A stretch of 9,677 bases of DNA, from contig JALZVA010000042.1 of the NCBI GenBank assembly GCA_023301335.1, positions 1-9,677 on the forward strand, written 5' to 3'. The translations under genes were made by a program, and so were the position numbers. A model generated the notes under the pieces. It searched no databases, had not been told where the DNA came from, and was given only the letters and a program-made list of their open reading frames with translations. How positions within the stretch are numbered: the stretch's first letter is position 1; each line of letters begins with the position of its first letter. Of the stretch, positions 6,463 through 9,677 are shown one piece after another. The DNA is from Akkermansiaceae bacterium. Lineage in GTDB: Bacteria > Verrucomicrobiota > Verrucomicrobiia > Verrucomicrobiales > Akkermansiaceae.

Positions 6463-9400
6463 TTAATCGGGCTGATAGATGGATCGGAGTTGTTGTAAGC
6501 GTTCGAGTGAAAGCTGATCAGAAAACACGCCACTTCCAGGAGTGTTAGGGTCAATGCCCCGAAGGAAAACGTAGTAAACCTTTCCTAGATGTTTCTCTGG
6601 CTGATAGGCATCGCCAAGGCGAAGCTGAAGGAAGGTGTCGAGTGCGAGTGTGTATAAGTGGTACTGCAGGTAGTAGTGGTGGTCAGCCATAGCAGAGCAG
6701 AGCGCTATGTCAGAATACTGTGTCACCGGATTTTTAAGACGGTTAGTTTTCCAGTCTAAAATATGATAACGGCCGTCATGTTCAAAGATAAGATCGATAA
6801 ATCCTGTTAGGAAACCTTTGAACGCTTCGCTGTCCATGTTCTCTAGCTGCCCGATGTAGTCTGCAGGGAGACCTTTGGGGGGAGCTGATTTTAGCACTTT
6901 AGCAAGTTGAGAGAGGGAGTACGTACTATCTGTGAGGACGAACTGAGGTTCAATAATCCGTTGTTTATCAGGGATGGCGTTGAGAGTGACTGAAGTGGGA
7001 TTACTCTCTAACGGATGGCAAACGAGGTGCTGGATGTATTGAGAAATCTGTGAGACTAAGGCCGGGGTTTTTGCTTTTTGAAAGTGCTTTTTAAATGGCT
7101 GGTAGTTGGTGAGTTTTTGGAGAATCACAGCGTCCATTCCTTCGAGTCTTTGGAAGTCAACTTCTTCAAGTATTTCGTGGAAAGCTGATCCTAGAGCTGC
7201 ACCAGCTTGAAGGTCTTTCCAGAACCCTACTTCTTCAAGCTGGGTGCTAGAGCTGGAAGAGCGGTCGATATCGCGATAGGATTCTTCAGAGTGATTATGG
7301 TGAGTGAGTCCACTGAAGGAGGTTGTGCGGAACTGGGAGCTCCACTGTGTATCTTCTTCTTGCCCAGCGCGTAGCTCCTGTACCTGTTCCTGTATGGGTG
7401 GGGTGTAAACCGTCTGAGGCTGGAGGATCTCTTGGATCTCGTTGATCTGAATACAACCGTCAGACTTCGCTCCTAAGGCATGAAGGTCTTCAAGGTCTGG
7501 ACATCCTAACATTTGATACACAGCGTGCTCGTCAGGCTTACTAGAATGTTCAGGAATGTAGTAGAAGTGACAGAGATACTTGGCGCGGGTGATGGATACA
7601 TAAGCGAGTCGAGCTCTATCTGCGCATGCCTCACGCACTCTTTTAGCAAGAACTTCTTCGTCTATCTCGGACTGTGCCGCGAGGTGGAGTGTTCCTGCAT
7701 CGTGGTAAGACAGGTCAGGCTTTATGGTGTTAGAGAATGTTCGCTTACAAGGGGGGGTGACGAATACGACGGGGAACTCTAAGCCCTTACTACTGTGCTG
7801 AGTCAGGATTTTGACCGAAGGTAGATCAGAGTCTAAACGGATTTCTAACACTTCTGCATCTGTATCAATAATATGTCCTTTGATAGCTGAGTCTAACCAT
7901 AAGGTGATATCGGTAGGTGTGTAGCCTTCAGATCTCGATTTGTTATCGAGCACTTCAGAGAGGTGCATGAAGTTAGTGAGTGAGCGAATACCCTGTGGGA
8001 GAGAGAGTAGGCGAGGGTGGATATCGAAGACCTTAAAAAGAGCCCGTATCATCGGCATTAGTCCTTGCTGCTCCCAGATGATGGAGAAATTAAGGAAATG
8101 CTCGGTGGCGCTGAGGAATGCTTGATCCTTGAGGAGTGACTCGTTGTCTCCAAAGACAGAACAGAGTAAGGCTGTGCGAATATAGGCAGGTTTGTTAGGG
8201 TGGAGGGCCGCGTGAAGAATGTATAAAATATCCGTGGCCTCATCTGTATCTAGTAGAGATGTGCTGGTCTGAATCACGGCAGGGATACCGAATTGAGAGA
8301 GGTGATGAAAGAGATTTGCTCCTTCTTTTTTACTATTTACTAAGATGGCAATATCCCCTGGGTGCACAAGGTCGGAGCGGGCGGAGTCACCTGGGTTAAT
8401 ACGCTCCCAGCTCTGACCTAGGAGGTCGAGAATTTGCTGTGTAATGTCTCCTTCAATAGCAGCATTAAACCGCTCATTATTTCTAAGTGCTGAATCTAAG
8501 GAGTGGAAATGAAGCGAAGGGTGTGTGGGTGAATTATCTGCTTCAGCATTCGGCCATGTAGAGGGATGGAATGTGATTTGCTCATCGATTAAGAAGGGAT
8601 CTGCGGCTCGACTGAACAGGATGTTCACAGCATGGATCATGCTCGGAGTAGAGCGATAGTTAGTGACGAGGCGTTCTGTAGTCTTAGCTTTTTTTGCAGC
8701 ATTGATGTAGGCATACACATCTGCACCACGGAAGCGGTAGATCGATTGTTTAGGATCGCCAATGATATGTAGGTAACCTTCTGGATGATTAAATAGGGAT
8801 AAAAAAACAGCACTTTGTAGAGGAGAAGTATCTTGAAATTCGTCAATCAATGTAGCTTGATAAGATGCCCGCACGGATTTAATCATGTTTTGGGCGGGCT
8901 TGGAGTCTGAGGTGAGGAGGGAGGCAAGCTTAGAGGTGATGTCTGTGTAGGTTTGGACATTACGCTCTTTTTTAATGGCGCCGAGTTGCTTTTTTACAGT
9001 TCGAAGGATCTCTCCAAGATAAGCGGATTTCAGATCTGCTTGAGGGGTGTTGAGAAACGCACTGATCGCTTCAAAAACGGGAGCGAGCGAGTGCTCAGAG
9101 AGAGGCTCCTTGAGTGCCTTAGTCGCCGCTGTCTTAGAGAATAAATAATCGGATGAAACGTCGCTTAAAAAATTAGGGCGTGTGCACGCTTTGCTTGTTA
9201 GAAATTTTTCTAGTTCGATTTCGAACGTTTCAGCTCCGCCCGCTTTGTATAGTTGCTTACGCTTGGCGAGTCCCTGAGGAGGAGTGGTGACAAAATGGAG
9301 AAGCTCTTCTTTATGGCGAGTGAGGAAGTCCTTGAAAGCGATGTATTGCTCCGCTTGATTTGCCACGAGATTTTTGGCAGATAAGGAATACGATGGGGAG

Positions 9401-9677
9401 AGCACAGCATCAGGAGTGCGTAAAACTTCAGAGATAAACGTAGCGGCTTGAGAAAAATCCACCACTGTATTGAAGTGCGTGAGGTCTTCTTCATTAAGTT
9501 TGTAAATATGCGTGCGCCAGTAGTCGCGTAAGGCCTGATCCACCATCGCAGCCTCATCTGTGTCTAGTTCTACGGAAAAGAGAGAGTTGGATTCGAATGC
9601 ATACTCCTTTAAGAGACGTTGGAAAAACCCATCAATGGTAAAGATTGGAACGGTATCGAAATGGGAAAGTGCTAGAG
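6463..9677 (-). CDS. recB: Exodeoxyribonuclease V beta chain, RecB helicase-nuclease (partial, N-terminus outside window)
   Basis: RecB is the 3'-5' helicase and the only nuclease of RecBCD. The frame is open past ATG 9546 to the window edge, and the extra 43 residues are clearly RecB: Phe-Thr-Ile-Asp-Gly-Phe-Phe-Gln-Arg at about 9643-9617, then Ala-Phe-Glu-Ser-Asn. So 9546 is an internal Met, and about 130 residues with Walker A are missing. Numbering from that Met, UvrD-type motifs are: Leu-Ile-Asp-Glu-Phe-Gln-Asp-Thr 223-230; Gly-Asp-Pro-Lys-Gln-Ser-Ile-Tyr-Arg-Phe-Arg-Gly 253-264; Thr-Asn-Tyr-Arg-Ser 285-289; His-Ser-Ser-Lys-Gly-Leu-Glu-Phe 574-581; and Tyr-Val-Ser-Ile-Thr-Arg-Ala 639-645. 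The C-terminal nuclease has its His (Ala-Phe-His at 778-780), Asp908 (Gly-Phe-Ile-Asp), Asp921 and Lys923 (Leu-Asp-Trp-Lys-Thr-Asn), and Gln951 (Leu-Gln-Tyr-His-Leu-Tyr). Helicase and nuclease both look intact. It ends in TAA 2 nt before recD; recC, if present, is probably beyond the right edge. Confidence 0.97.
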   Translation of the reverse strand, partial: LALSHFDTVPIFTIDGFFQRLLKEYAFESNSLFSVELDTDEAAMVDQALRDYWRTHIYKLNEEDLTHFNTVVDFSQAATFISEVLRTPDAVLSPSYSLSAKNLVANQAEQYIAFKDFLTRHKEELLHFVTTPPQGLAKRKQLYKAGGAETFEIELEKFLTSKACTRPNFLSDVSSDYLFSKTAATKALKEPLSEHSLAPVFEAISAFLNTPQADLKSAYLGEILRTVKKQLGAIKKERNVQTYTDITSKLASLLTSDSKPAQNMIKSVRASYQATLIDEFQDTSPLQSAVFLSLFNHPEGYLHIIGDPKQSIYRFRGADVYAYINAAKKAKTTERLVTNYRSTPSMIHAVNILFSRAADPFLIDEQITFHPSTWPNAEADNSPTHPSLHFHSLDSALRNNERFNAAIEGDITQQILDLLGQSWERINPGDSARSDLVHPGDIAILVNSKKEGANLFHHLSQFGIPAVIQTSTSLLDTDEATDILYILHAALHPNKPAYIRTALLCSVFGDNESLLKDQAFLSATEHFLNFSIIWEQQGLMPMIRALFKVFDIHPRLLSLPQGIRSLTNFMHLSEVLDNKSRSEGYTPTDITLWLDSAIKGHIIDTDAEVLEIRLDSDLPSVKILTQHSSKGLEFPVVFVTPPCKRTFSNTIKPDLSYHDAGTLHLAAQSEIDEEVLAKRVREACADRARLAYVSITRAKYLCHFYYIPEHSSKPDEHAVYQMLGCPDLEDLHALGAKSDGCIQINEIQEILQPQTVYTPPIQEQVQELRAGQEEDTQWSSQFRTTSFSGLTHHNHSEESYRDIDRSSSSSTQLEEVGFWKDLQAGAALGSAFHEILEEVDFQRLEGMDAVILQKLTNYQPFKKHFQKAKTPALVSQISQYIQHLVCHPLESNPTSVTLNAIPDKQRIIEPQFVLTDSTYSLSQLAKVLKSAPPKGLPADYIGQLENMDSEAFKGFLTGFIDLIFEHDGRYHILDWKTNRLKNPVTQYSDIALCSAMADHHYYLQYHLYTLALDTFLQLRLGDAYQPEKHLGKVYYVFLRGIDPNTPGSGVFSDQLSLERLQQLRSIYQPD

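Noticed and set aside
9544..9546. ATG as the start of recB.
   Set aside because: The frame stays open to the window edge and the upstream residues match RecB (Thr-Ile-Asp-Gly-Phe-Phe-Gln-Arg, Ala-Phe-Glu-Ser); Walker A must lie further upstream, so this is an internal Met.
9210..9557. A 115-codon minus-strand open frame inside recB, plus many other frames of 60-110 codons overlapping nrdA, recD and recB.
   Set aside because: All lie inside genes with complete family motifs in another frame; their translations show no recognisable domain and are rich in Ser, Arg and Leu, as expected for shadow frames.
9631..9633. Asp in place of the His of the usual Thr-Ile-His-Gly-Phe helicase motif of RecB.
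   Set aside because: Asp at this position is, from memory, common among RecB and AddA relatives, and all other motifs are intact, so it does not suggest inactivation.

Overview
The window shows a bacterial chromosome segment with two housekeeping blocks pointing toward each other and a small lipoprotein gene between them. The left block (+ strand) is the 3' end of a class I ribonucleotide reductase beta-subunit gene (nrdB) followed by a complete, long alpha-subunit gene (nrdA). The right block (- strand) is a recB-recD pair whose recB runs off the right edge. No rRNA, tRNA, CRISPR array or intact mobile element is visible. The long multi-ATP-cone NrdA, the nrdB-nrdA order and the enterobacterial-type RecB/RecD suggest a Gram-negative bacterium, possibly of the Planctomycetes-Verrucomicrobia-Chlamydiae group. 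That placement rests on general resemblance and is tentative.

Layout: 1-126 is the nrdB tail. 127-204 is a spacer with a small inverted repeat. 205-3444 is nrdA. 3445-3530 holds a short in-frame extension, a 7-bp hairpin and a strong intrinsic terminator. 3694-4458 is a lipoprotein of unknown function, visibly more A+T-rich than its neighbours. 4459-4807 has no intact gene, but carries a probable minus-strand terminator and a chain of short open minus-strand segments that may be a decayed gene. 4808-6460 (-) is recD. 6463-9677 (-) is recB, lacking only its N-terminal part.

The left block makes deoxyribonucleotides and the right block repairs DNA double-strand breaks. They meet tail to tail, and nothing suggests shared regulation.

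The most interesting point is the 3' end of nrdA. The protein called to the first stop has no cysteine after residue 902, so it lacks the C-terminal cysteine pair that class I alpha subunits use to re-reduce the active site. That stop is TGA. Reading through it adds x-Asp-Ser-Cys-Gln before a TAA, so the TGA sits where the first cysteine of a terminal Cys-x-x-Cys-Gln would be expected. A 7-bp hairpin with a G-U-U loop begins 16 nt after the TGA, a geometry compatible with a bacterial SECIS element. This makes a selenocysteine-containing ribonucleotide reductase a serious hypothesis. A Cys-to-stop mutation or a base-call error is the main alternative.
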